Positions 54,480 through 64,000 of a stretch of DNA of 64,000 nucleotides are shown in pieces. Origin of the DNA: Triplophysa rosa. Its lineage: Eukaryota > Chordata > Actinopteri > Cypriniformes > Nemacheilidae. Each line of letters starts with the position of its first letter. Positions within the stretch are counted from its first letter, which is position 1. Below the pieces are notes generated by a model, which ran no database searches, was not told the DNA's origin, and saw only the letters and a list, made by a program, of their open reading frames with translations. Location: contig NC_079907.1 in the NCBI RefSeq assembly GCF_024868665.1, positions 18,556,126 to 18,620,125 of the forward strand, read 5' to 3'. A program made the position numbers and the translations under genes.

Positions 54480-55605
54480 GGCAGGAAGAATGGCAGAGCC
54501 GATCTCCTCCCTGGGGGGCCTCCCCGGCAAGGAATCCGTACTGCTAGCCATCGAACCACCCTCCGCGGGGGCGATGAAGCAGATCAAACCTCTAGTCCCC
54601 CTGTCACAGTTCTGGGAGCCTGGTCTCAGCTTCCCAGACTGTCAGGCTTGCTGGGGAAGACGATCCGTCTCGGCTAAGCGATTCAGTCGCTACACGCCCG
54701 CCCAAGTTCCGGGACGTCCTTTTACCTCAATCAGAGGCAGGGATGCCCCCGTACTTCGGGCGGAGGTCGCCTCCCTTCTGGTGAAGGGAGCGATCGAGCC
54801 CGACCCACCGGCCGAGGTGTTCAGCGGGTTTTACAACCCGTACTTCATTGTCCCTAAGAAAGGCGGAGGGTTGCGCCCTATCTTGGATCTGCGTGTTCTG
54901 AACAGGCACCTACACAAGCCTCCTTTCAGGATGGTCACGAAGAAGCGCATCCCGGCGTCCGTCAGGCATCAGGACTGGTTCATGGCAATCGACCTAGGAC
55001 GCGTACTTCATGTCTCGATCCTCCCTCGACATCGGCCATTCCGACGGTTCGTGTTCGAGGGACGGGCATATCAGTACATGGTCCTCCCCTTCGGTCTGTC
55101 CCTGTCTCCACGAGTCTTTACGAAGGTCGTGGAAGTCGCCCTCCTTCCCCGTTGGGAAGGAGGTGTGCGGGTACCAACTATCTCGACGACTGGCTTAAGG
55201 TGGGCACACTCTCGAGATCTGTGGTGTACACACAGGGACCTGGTGCTCCGGCACCTAGATCGGTGGGGCTACAGGCCAACTGAGAAAAGAGAAGCTCTCC
55301 CCGGGCAGAGCATCCTCTTTCTCGGTATGGAACTCGACTCTGTCCTCACGAGCGGCCCCGCTCACCCCCAGGGGGGGCGCGAGGAGCGCGCCCGGTCAGT
55401 GTTGAACTGCCTGAGATCAGACAGTCAGCGGTCCCCCTGTAACAGGAGGCTCCTGGGATTCATGGCATCCTCGGCGGGGGTGTCCCCCCCTCAGGTCGAT
55501 GCACATACGACTGCTCCAACACTGGCTGCAGAGTCAAGTTCCTTGGAGAGCGTGGCACACCGGCAGCAGGCGTTGGTCACACGCTTTTCTGCCGACACAC
55601 CCTAA
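54480..55605 (+). pseudogene. DIRS reverse transcriptase, broken
   Basis: The long plus-strand frame (from 53938) contains YFIVPKKGGGLRPILDLRVL, HVSILPRHRPFRRFVFEGRA and YMVLPFGLSLSPRVFTKV, the DIRS-type RT fingers and palm. The YLDDW catalytic box is still encoded near 55180, but in another frame, so a one-base shift precedes it. FLGMELDSV and a CLRSDS connection follow. It copies element RNA; this copy is inactive. Confidence 0.85.
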
Positions 55606-56420
55606 CCCCCTGGTCTCCATGACCTTCTTGCGGACAGGGGTCCCCTTTGGGATGCCTCCCTGCAAGGTTGGGGTGCCGTGTACAACGGGCAAGCAGTGTC
55701 GGGGCAGTGGACGGGGCCCCGCCTGCGTTGGCATTCTACTGCCTAGAGTTGTTGGTTGTGCTACTTGCATTGAGGGACTTCCTCTCGTGCAAGGAAGCAC
55801 GTGCTGCTCCGGTCGGACAGCACAGCTGCTGTGGGTTTTCTTCACTCACAGCAGCTAACATGACTCGCCCGACGCCTCCTCCTCTGGAATCAGCAGGTGA
55901 TCAGCTCCCTGCGAGCCACACACATCCCAGGCGTCCTGAACCAGACAGCCGATGTGCTCTCTCGTCAGTTGACTCCTCGCGGAGAGTGGCGACTCCCTCC
56001 CCGCGCAGCCGGCTCATTTGGGGGCAGTTTGGCCAGGCACAGGTGGTCCTGTTGCCTCCCCGGACTCCTCCCATTGTCCGCTTGGTACTCCCTGTCCGAG
56101 GTACCCTCGGCACGGATGCCCTTGCGCACAGCTGGCCGCGGGACAAGCGGAAGTACGCTTCCCCCCAGTGAACCTCATTGCACAGGGCCTGTGCAAGGCC
56201 AGGGAAGAGGAGCATCAAGTGGTACTAGTTACGCCCCTCCGGCCTAACCAGGACTTGGTTCTCGGAGCTGAGGCTCTGACAACAACTCCCCCCCTGGCCG
56301 CTCCTCCTGGTGGACAGCTTCCCCAGGGGAAGGGGCACGTTACGGCATCCCAGGCAAAACCTGGTCTCCATGTCTGGACGGGACGAGGAGATCCTGAGTG
56401 ACCCACCCCCGGTCCGGTTG
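55606..56420 (+). pseudogene. DIRS RNase H and connection region, broken
   Basis: Pieces in different frames include LELLVVLLALRDFL (55740s), RATHIPGVLNQTADVLSRQL (55910-55970), the usual end of the RNase H domain, and GTDALAHSWPRDKRKYA (56120-56160). The order matches DIRS polyproteins. Frame changes occur about every 150-300 bases. Confidence 0.75.
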
Positions 56421-56749
56421 GGACGTCACTCAGGCTAGGGCTTCGGCCACGGGGCTCGTCCTGGTGCTCTTCTCAGCGAGAAGACCCGCGGAGTTGCTCG
56501 GTCGGGTACGGGCTGTCCCGTCCTCAAGAGAGACAGGGGAGTAACCTCTCCCCATCCACACTGGGAATGTATGTAGCCGCTACGGCCGCTCATCATGACC
56601 CAAGTGCTGGGTAGCCTCTGGGACAGCACGACCAGGTCATTAGGTTCCTAAGGGGCGCGAGAGGGTGACCACCTTACCCGCGCTCCGTACCCTCTTGCGA
56701 CCTAGGTGGCGGGCCTCAAGAGGCCCCTCCCCCTTCGAGCCTCTCGGGG

Positions 56750-57300
56750 TTGCCGCTCTTTCTCAGTCTTGATAAAGACGGCTATCCGCATGGCGCTCAC
56801 CTCCAAGAGGGTAGGGGTTCTACAAGCACTCTCCATGTCCACAGATTGCCTAGAACTCGGGGCCGGGATTCTCACGTCATCTTGAGACCCCGCCCCGGCT
56901 ATGTGCCCAAGGTTCCCACTACTCTCCCGAGAGACCAGGTGGTGAACCTGCAGGCGCTCCCCACCGGGGAGGAAGACCCAACCTATCCGTGTTGTGCCCA
57001 GTACACGCACGGCGCCTCTACTTGGACCGCACGCAGAGCCCTTAAGCTCTGAGCAGCTCTTTGTCTGTTCTGTTGTCTGGTCAGCAGAAGGGAGGGCTGT
57101 CTCCAAACAGAGTCTGGCGCACTGGATCGTGGATGCCCTCGTTAAGGCATACCGATCTCTTTCGCCCCTGCCCATTGGGGGTGAGGTCACCCCTCGTGGG
57201 CACTGGCTCAGGGCGCCTCTCTGGCAGACATCTGCAGAGCTGCGGGTTGGGCTATGCCTAACAACTCCGTGAGGTTCTAATACCTACGCACGGATCCGGT
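56750..57300 (+). pseudogene. DIRS tyrosine recombinase, broken
   Basis: SHVILRPRPGYVPKVPTT, then RDQVVNLQALP, and EQLFVC followed by AVSKQSLAHWIVDALVKAY are blocks of the DIRS YR domain. The downstream 'G..LRAPLWQTSAELRVG' stretch corresponds to the region that normally holds the HxxR box, here garbled by frameshifts. This enzyme integrates circular element DNA by site-specific recombination. Confidence 0.7.
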
Positions 57301-58036
57301 GTCAGCCCGCATCCTGGCAAGGTGTGGGACCAGCAGCCGGTAGGGCATACGCCTGCGGAAGCCCTTCCCCCTCCGGGGGGAGCAGTGGCGATCCCGCCTC
57401 ACTTCTTTCCCCTCGGGTAAAGAACAGGCATTCCATCCATCACTAAGCACCCTTCCAGGGGACAGGCTGGGCAGAGCAGCCCTGCCCCTTTAGGCCGGGG
57501 AACAGTTGAGTTATCTCCCACATAGCTCTAACCGGACCTAGTGCTCCAGACGTGGTAACCCCCCCTCCGTGGGCTGTTCCGTCTGATGTATCCTCATGAA
57601 TGGTTCCCACCTTGGCAACCCATGACCTCCCCAGGTGGACTCCCACCTTGCGGTTAACTCCTGCAGTCCGCACATTCCTCCCATGAGTTCTCCCCTGATG
57701 GTGAGACCATGTGGTGTCTCCACTAATTCCTCCCTACGGTAGGTAGTGGCCTCTGCAGCGTTTTTCCCCCCGGGGGGGGAATAATGCTTACCCAGTGGCC
57801 CGTACGGTGCCGGGCGGCTTCTCGCCATTTAGAGAATCAGGCCTCCGCCCGTGACGGCCGGCGTTAGGGGGCTTCCCAACTTTTTGTGGAAAGCTCTGGG
57901 TCCCCCTTCCTCTCCACTGGAAGGTCATAATTTCGCGCTAGCGTGTTCGTCTGACTCGCCCAGGCCAGTCAACGTCGCTCCGCAGAGATTGTGACGCGGC
58001 TCAGTGCTGTGGCGTTTTCCATAGGAACCCCATTCT

Positions 58037-58131
58037 GTCGGTTCGACACAACGTCGAGAGACCGACAGAAAGGGAACGTCTTGGTTACGGATGTAACCTC
58101 GGTTCCCTGATGGAGGGAACGAGACGTTGTG
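58037..58131 (+). repeat. Internal complementary region of the DIRS element
   Basis: One half (ttctgtcggttcgacacaac ... gacagaaagggaac) is the inverse of the left terminus. The other half (gtcttggttacggatgtaac ... gagacgttgtgtc) is the inverse of the right terminus. The join of both ends in one piece is the template thought to circularise DIRS cDNA. Confidence 0.85.
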
Positions 58132-58198
58132 TCCCTCATGCCACAACACTGGCCGCCCACCCCAGCGGTCGGGGGAGGATGCTTTAGGCTCCTCAGAC

Positions 58199-58410
58199 CA
58201 AAGGTGAATGAATGAGCACGCCGGCTTCCCTCTTATACCCGGACATCCGGGGAGGAGCCCGGCATGCAAATTTCATTCGCCAATTTTCATTGGCCTTTTC
58301 TAAATACTCAGAAGATGATAGGTTCTCAAGACAAACCCCATTCTGTCGGTTCGACACAACGTCTCATTCCCTCCATCAGGGAACTGAGGTTACATCCATA
58401 ACCAAGACGT
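58199..58410 (+). repeat. Right inverted terminal repeat of the DIRS element
   Basis: The inverse of 52398-52590, from aaaggtgaatgaatgagcac to gaccgacag-like and ccaagacg ends; its outer part carries ccctccatcagggaact instead of the left-end ccctttctgtcggtt. Confidence 0.88.
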
Positions 58411-58789
58411 TTTCTTGGGTGCAACCAAACTAAAACATGAATGCAGACATGCTAATCAGTTCTTCTGTAGATATAAGGTGCTATACAATAAACACATTTA
58501 AAAAATAATGCTAAAATAATAAAGAAATCAAATAAAGATGCTATTTGGTGTATTTTCCTGCATGTATAAAGTATATGATAATGGTGGATGATAATGTCTT
58601 AAATAGTCTTAACTGTCTTAATGACGGTAGTTTAAATTTCATGAATACTTTGACAGGTACACTGTTTGTATTTCACATTTATAAAGTCAATGCCATTGTT
58701 GATATATTACATCTACTGTATCTCTATCCGGCCTTTAAACACACTAGTAAAAAATGTTTGTTATTCATAAATCATCTTCAAAAAGGCCT

Positions 58790-59430
58790 ACAGTACTTCA
58801 TTCCTGCACCGGCACACCCATGGCGAAAGGCGCAAGCCAGGACTGGAGCGATGACCTCTCCCCCACTGCCACCTGCAGTCTTCGAGATACCGACCAGGAA
58901 CCTCTTTACCGCCCTCTGCGAGACGGAATGCAACGCTGTGGTCATCGGAGACTCAATTGTCTGGAACGTACACGCTTCCTCCATTTAAGGTAAGGTGCAC
59001 ACTCACTGTTTTCCTGGCACCCGTGTTCTTGATGTCTCTGTGCAGGTACACTAACATCGGAGCTGTTGTGCTGCACGCGGAGGTGAACGACGTCAGGATG
59101 CGGCAGTCGGAGATCCTAAAGTGGGACTTCAGCAGTCTGATCGAGACAGTACACAACGCATCGCCCTCGGCGAGGATCATCGTATCAGGGGTGCTTACTA
59201 CCTACCGACGAGGTGATGAAAGGTTCAGTAGAATATTTGCGCTTAATCAATGGTTAATGTCATGGTGTATTGAACAGATTGTATTGAACTGCTCTTTGTT
59301 AATAATTGGGATCTTTTCTGGGAGCGACCTATAGGCTTTTCCGCCCCGACAACCTGCACCCAAAGCAGCATTGGAGCGGATCTTCTGTCTGACAACATCT
59401 CAAATATGCTATGCACCATTTGACTAGTAG
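58790..59430 (+). pseudogene. LINE ORF1 with SGNH-type esterase domain, broken
   Basis: Block I (VVIGDSIV, near 58940) carries the nucleophilic serine. ANLHAEVND-like and SARIIVSGVLTTYRRG follow, with FALNQWLMSWC. The last catalytic block is read as DNLHP at 59348-59362. Esterase-type ORF1 proteins are known from zebrafish L2 LINEs, where they bind RNA and membranes or chromatin. A frame change near 58985-59050 and a stop at 59332-59334 break this copy. Confidence 0.8.
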
Positions 59431-59438
59431 TTCAAAAC

Positions 59439-59969
59439 TTGAATCATAGTCTGTGTTCCTCCCACTCAATTGTTAAAAGTTTTACTGCTTCCAAATGCAT
59501 AGAGACTGTGTCTGTCCCCCGAATAATAAAACAAAATAATAATTTTGGTAAAAGTCAGAGAAAAAATCAGAACGTGATTAAACCTAAAGACAATGTAATA
59601 ATTGAGCAAAACCAACTCATTAAGTTCGGGCTACTTAATATTAGATCACTAAATTCAAAGGCAGTTGTTGTAAATGAAATGATCACAGATAACAGTTTTG
59701 ATATACTCTGCCTTACTGAAACTTTGCTTAAACCAAATTATTATTTTGGTGTAAATGAGTCTACTCCACCAAGCTACTGTTATATGCATGAGCCATGTCC
59801 GGTTGGTTGAGGTGGTGGTGTCGCAACAATCTTTAGAGACTTTATTACTGTAACTCGGAGAACAGAGCATATATTTAAATCAGTTGAAGTGCCTGCGCTG
59901 AACGTAATTGTTCCAAATAATAATAAAAAAAACATTGCTTTCTCTTACATAGAGACTGTGTGTATAGAC
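59439..59969 (+). pseudogene. LINE apurinic endonuclease, N-terminal part
   Basis: KFGLLNIRSLNSKAVVVNEM and DILCLTETLL hold the Asn and Glu that bind the metal ion in APE-type endonucleases. The frame stops at 59808-59810 (tga), and the hAT element cuts the domain at 59970. The enzyme nicks target DNA for reverse transcription. Confidence 0.85.
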
Positions 59970-61040
59970 TAGTGTTGTCACGGTACCAAAATTTCAGTAG
60001 TCGGTACCAATACCAGTAAAATTCCACGGTTCTCGGTACCAATTTCGGTACCAAAGCAAAACACCAGTACATGCTAATTGAAACACAATTTTATTAATAA
60101 AGCTCATTGTTAATATAAATGTATAGAAAGCAATGCCATTTTGTATACATGAAGTATAAGTTAATTGTTGCTGAAACTGTTGTGTGCTCACTGGGGTCTT
60201 TCATGCTGATGAACATCCTCCTCAGTCTGCTGCTGTATAAGACAAATAGAATAAACTTCAGTAAGTCAACTGACTGAACAAACATGCATATGCAATATTA
60301 AAACAAACCTCAGTTTTTATACTGCATTTACACAAGATTACTTGCATTAAGGTAACTGTATATTAAAATAATAAATGCAACAGATATATTTTTCTTTAGT
60401 TTAAATGTGGCTTTTTAAACCTAATATAGTTATCTATCCAAGACATACACATTGCTAGTCATACAGTTAGTATGCTAGTTTTCTAGCACATAGATTTCAG
60501 ATAGGCCTATATAAAATAGGTACTGTAAACCCCATCCTGTCCTCCCACTTATTTTACCCCATTACAGTTATAAAAGCATTAAATGGTTAATAAGGACACT
60601 TGACTGGATTAGCATTGGCGCTAACAAATTAACACGCAAACAGGGATGTTTATTTTAACGTAACCTTTAACTTAACATATGCTACAACATTCATAATGCA
60701 AACGCGAACAGAATTTGAAACTTACCGCTTGAACTTGTTAACTTAAATCCGGATGCTTCCTCGTTTCACCACAAAACTCTGTTCGTTTTCTTCGTGATAT
60801 GACTTTAATCTGAAGTATTTCTGTGCGCATCTCTTGTGGATCGGAGCCGCGCTTATCCGCTCATCACGTCTTATTGCGTCTATGAAAAGTTTCCGACTGA
60901 CAACCTGTCAGACAGAGCATCAGTACCCGGTTGACCCGGTACGTCGGTACTACCGGGTCTTGTGAAAATTAGGTACAGACAACTTTTTTATTTTTAGGTA
61001 CCGACTTGGACCCGAAGTACCGGTACTTTTGACAACACTA
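59970..61040. mobile_element. hAT element inside the LINE, perfect 8-bp target duplication
   Basis: tagtgttgtcacggtacc at the left and ggtacttttgacaacacta at the right form the inverted ends. The 8-bp gtatagac flanks both sides (59962-59969, 61041-61048). The subterminal ggtacc-rich blocks (cggtaccaat, ttcggtaccaa) repeat near both ends. No transposase exon is recognised. Confidence 0.93.
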
Positions 61041-61550
61041 GTATAGACTACTGTGTATAGACCATCTGGGCCCTACGCTGATTTTCTGAAAGAGTATGCA
61101 GACTTCTTATCGGACCTATTGGTTAACTTTGATAAAGTACTGATTGTAGGAGATTTTAATATCCACATAGATTGTGCTAATGATGCATTAGCAGTGGGGT
61201 TTACAGATCTACTACACTCTTTTGGAGTAACACAACACATCAATAGACCCACTCATCGATTTAATCATACACTAGATTTGATTATATCTCACGAAGCCGA
61301 TCTAACCAATATAGATATTATACCTCAAAGCAACGATTTCACAGATCACCATCTTATAACATGTACACTGCGCACTGCAGAAATCAGCCATATAACTTGT
61401 TATCGACAGGGTAGAACAATTACCTCGACTACTAAAGATAGTTTCGCAAAGAACTTGCCAGGTCTGACTCCTTTAATAACCATACCAATAAATACAGAAT
61501 TGCTTGATGACATGACCAGCAACATGGGCACTATTTTCTCTAACACATAA
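61041..61550 (+). pseudogene. LINE apurinic endonuclease, C-terminal part
   Basis: Starting with YRPSGPYADFL, the frame contains VGDFNIH, the catalytic Asp/Asn block, then THRFNHTLDLIIS and FTDHHLITC with the final Asp-His pair. It belongs with 59439-59969 across the hAT insertion and ends in a stop at 61548-61550. Confidence 0.88.
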
Positions 61551-61659
61551 GAAGCTGTCACACCTATGAAGTCAAAATAGTAAGTACAGTTCCTAAATTA
61601 ACAAATAAGCAGACATCACCTGAGCTGATTATTCCGCCGCACCTTGGTAGCAATGAATT

Positions 61660-62345
61660 CATTAAATGTTTACGGAGAAAATCGAAAACATACGAGACAA
61701 AAGAGTAAAAACTCAACCTCCAAGTCTGCCCTATAAATTAGTATCAACCATCGCCCCAAAAGAAATGCTACAGTGTTTTTCACCTATAAAACAGGAAGAG
61801 TTAATTAAACTTATTGCAACATCTAAACCTAAAACATGCTTATTAGACCCCATACCAACCAAATTATTAAAAGAGTTACTACCTGTTGCAATTGAGCCCA
61901 TTTGTAACATTATCAACTCGTCAATCAATCTAGGCCATGTCCTAGGACCCTTTAAGCTGGCCGTCATTAAGCCTCTTATCAAGAAACCAAACTTAGACCC
62001 CAGTGAACTAGGAAGCTATAGACCGATTTCAAATCTCCCTTACCTGTCTTACCTTCTATACTAGAAAAAGTAGTGTCCACTCAGTTGTGCTCTTTCTTAC
62101 AAAATAATGACATACACGAAAAATTTCAGTCGGGCTTTAGACGCATCATGGCACTGAAACAGCACTCGGTAAAATTACAAACGACCTGCTTATTGCATCA
62201 GATAAAGGCAACATCCCACTCCTAGTCCTGCTTGACCTTAGTGCTGCGTTCGATACTGTAGACCATAACATACTTTTAGATCTCTTACACAAATATACCG
62301 GTATTCAGGGACAGGCACTGCAATGGTTCAGATCTTTCTTAAAGG
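61660..62345 (+). pseudogene. LINE RT N-terminal part, truncated
   Basis: PIPTKLLKELLPVAIEPICN and KPLIKKPNLDP precede YRPISNLPYLS, the RT fingers. [19 protein letters not shown] and [17 protein letters not shown] follow in shifted frames. It ends at about 62345, before the YADD box, by internal deletion. Confidence 0.87.
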
Positions 62346-62491
62346 TGTGATGAACTGGGCTTGTTTATTGTTTTATACTGTAGTATGAGGTCTACTTATG
62401 TGACGTTTGTGTGGTTTTAACATTCAAAAACATCAAAATCAATAAGTAATAAGCTATTTTCTACCCGGGTTTTGAGGCCGGCTTGTTTGCC
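62346..62491. other. Filler between the two parts of LINE copy 2
   Basis: About 145 bases (aaggtgtgatgaactgggct to ggccggcttgtttgccggcc) correspond to nothing in copy 1. It may be filler DNA at the deletion junction or a scrap of another repeat. A small palindrome, gccggcttgtttgccggc, lies at its right side. Confidence 0.5.
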
Positions 62492-62649
62492 GGCCAGTTT
62501 GGGTTCCTCGCCACAGGGCCGTGTTGGCTTGCTCACCGGGAGACTGCTTTTATTAGATATTATTTATTAGAATGATCTTGCTTGCTCTATAAACACCATG
62601 CACTGTGTTTATACCTTTTCTGTGTTTTATGTGTTTTTCTGGTTTAGGT

Positions 62650-63215
62650 TAGGTAAAGTAAGTCGAATCTGACCTAAACCTTAAGCATTTAAATAATACT
62701 TACAATTCGGATTCCGTGGTACGTTCTCACTTTAATTTTTATCAAATACACAAGTGGTAGACACAATTCTTAGCAAGTATTATAATTATATTTATTAAAT
62801 AAAATATCTTGCAAATAAAAGCAAAATTAACTCAATAACATTTGTATATAAGTTTTGAGCAAAGGTGTAATCACGCAAAGGTGTTTCACGCATCGAGAGA
62901 CACTGGTCAAACAGTATGTGGTAAGCATCTCGCTCTTCCCTTTTTTATAGCCAAGCAGTCTAAGGTTGCAGTTAGCTTCTCCTCTGATGTCATCAGTTGG
63001 AACTTTGGCAAGGCTTCTACAGTGTTTTTAAGTCATCTTCGATACTATCTGCATCTCCTTTTTGCTCTTTGCATGGCTCGTTTGTGCTGTGCTCGTCTTT
63101 TTTTAGTCTGAAATATATACTTAATTTGCTACACTACACTTTACAATAAAACATTTCTAAACTAATACATAATTGTTTACCTACTTTCATTTACTTAATA
63201 AAACATACATACAGG
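62650..63215. other. Unassigned stretch before the terminal LTR
   Basis: The frame at 62842-63111 (89 residues) has no recognisable domain. The run near 63110-63190 is very AT-rich. No element border was found. Confidence 0.4.
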
Positions 63216-63750
63216 TGTAGGAAACTTTTTCCTCGTCGAAGCAGAGACGTTGGGATATCTTTCATACAGAAGTTCTCTTTATTGAGGACTCGCTGTGCGT
63301 CGCTGTAGTCATCCAAGTCTGACTTTTAGTTCAGTACAGTAGAGTTTTATACCTTTCAAGGGGGCGGGATACATAGAGGTGGAGATGATTTACACAAAAC
63401 ATGCAAATGCCATACAGGAATCAGCCATTACCGAAATTGTCCCATCCAAGGTCTCATCAGCATAACAGTGTCATTCAAATGCATAGGTGCTAATCCAATC
63501 AGCCTGACAGTATTGCCCATACCTTCACGTTATCATAAGGCTTAGCTGTGCCTTAAAGCTTAGCATTCAACTTTAACTTGGGACCCTGCCCAATGGTCAG
63601 GAAGTGAATAAAGACAAAAGGGTAATGTTTCAGACATCTGGGCTGCCTGATTGTTCTTCTTAGAATGTAATTGTCTTTACCTCAAAATGTGAAACATAAT
63701 GTACATAACTTTAACCTAGATATAACATTATATAAATTTGTAATCCCACA
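63216..63750 (-). mobile_element. 3' LTR of an endogenous-retrovirus-like element, minus strand
   Basis: On the minus strand this 535-bp block starts TGTGGGATTAC and ends GTTTCCTACA. It holds a TATA box (aaggtataaaactc) and further downstream AATAAA (cctcaataaagagaac) with a roughly 70-base tail, the classic U3-R-U5 layout. Immediately upstream on that strand is a polypurine tract (tctcaaagggggaac), so this is the 3' LTR and the element's body continues past the window's right edge. The assignment to a retrovirus-like rather than Gypsy group is by LTR style only. Confidence 0.7.
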
Positions 63751-64000
63751 GTTCCCCCTTTGAGAGTTCTAATAACTCTCACAAAATACAAATTTAGACA
63801 CTTTAAAAGTTGATTCTTGTAACCTGTGATCATTACAGGCACATAGCACTTGTTCTGTGTGGATTGTCTGTAGTAACGAACGGCATGCTGACACAGAAAC
63901 GAACATGCAGCTAGGGTCCGTGAAGTTCTTATGGATAATAGTCTTTTCTGGTTGGAACTGCCGTTTCCTCGTGATGGGCGTGAGTCATGTGTTGAATGAA
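63751..64000 (-). mobile_element. Internal 3' end of the retrovirus-like element
   Basis: The sequence upstream of the polypurine tract on the minus strand. No conserved protein block is readable in the 250 bases available. Confidence 0.45.

Larger units (their letters stand above)
52398..58410 (+). mobile_element. DIRS-type tyrosine-recombinase retrotransposon, degenerate
   Basis: The roughly 6-kb element has inverted terminal repeats rather than LTRs. Left 52398-52590 pairs with right 58199-58410. A downstream internal complementary region (58037-58131) matches the two termini joined together, the architecture unique to DIRS elements. Gag-like, RT, RNase H and tyrosine recombinase coding blocks follow in order, in several frames. 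DIRS elements integrate through a circular intermediate by the recombinase and make no target duplication; none is seen. Confidence 0.9.
58755..62640 (+). mobile_element. L2-type LINE copy 2, split by a hAT element and internally deleted
   Basis: ORF1 with an esterase domain, an apurinic endonuclease and the start of the RT are all recognisable on the plus strand. The RT matches copy 1 at the left edge of the window. A 1071-bp hAT element sits inside the endonuclease. After about 62345 the rest of the RT is missing, and 3' UTR sequence (from about 62492) resumes with the same gtttgggttcctcgccacag block as 2280-2300. The poly-attga tail is lost. Confidence 0.88.

Overview
The window looks like nuclear DNA of a teleost fish, most likely a cypriniform. 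The reasons are a methionine-rich gamma-M-crystallin gene (a fish lens family), an intron-containing CA4-like carbonic anhydrase gene, AT-rich intergenic DNA with small introns, and a very dense mixture of transposable elements typical of carp-like genomes (hAT, Tc1, Harbinger, L2-type LINEs, DIRS, Gypsy). No bacterial features are present. There is one 100-base assembly gap and two isolated ambiguous bases.

Only two host genes can be supported. The first is a carbonic anhydrase at 7618-9378 (+), eight exons with consistent splice phases. The second is a gamma-M-crystallin at 50436-51165 (-), three exons with a TATA box and polyadenylation signals. Nearly everything else that can be identified is mobile DNA, much of it nested.

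Layout. 1-3.9 kb: an L2-type LINE copy, then a hAT element inserted into an older repeat whose uninterrupted copy lies at 28.1-28.4 kb. 5.1-7.2 kb: a TTAA-type MITE and a hAT element. 7.6-9.5 kb: the carbonic anhydrase. 10-11.7 kb: LINE and SINE pieces. 12.8-24.4 kb: a nested block with a Harbinger-like shell, a MADF-bearing Harbinger derivative, a 2.7 kb element with inverted subterminal arrays, and a Tc1 element split by a 3.85 kb element that carries a SAMD3-like gene relic and is itself invaded by another MADF-bearing element. 25.5-26.3 kb: a Gypsy RT scrap and a solo LTR. 28-32 kb: repeat copies. 32.7-35.8 kb: a Harbinger transposase and its Myb-like partner, interrupted by a solo LTR, followed by a hAT element. 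36.5-37.7 kb: a hAT element with a relic first exon. 37.8-39.1 kb: a truncated DIRS gag piece. 39.2-41.8 kb: MITEs and a Tc1 remnant. 42.4-47.0 kb: a nearly complete, young Ty3/Gypsy element. 47.3-49.9 kb: a 2.7 kb hAT element carrying further insertions. 50.4-51.2 kb: the crystallin. 51.7-52.3 kb: a solo LTR. 52.4-58.4 kb: a DIRS-type element with inverted ends and an internal complementary region. 58.8-62.6 kb: a second L2-type LINE with an esterase ORF1, split by a hAT element. 63.2 kb to the end: an endogenous-retrovirus-like 3' LTR on the minus strand.

The genes do not form an operon or pathway. The main biology here is the insertion history. It can be read from perfect target-site duplications: 8 bp for six hAT elements, and 4-6 bp for LTR elements. 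All family names come from reading the sequence; no database was searched.
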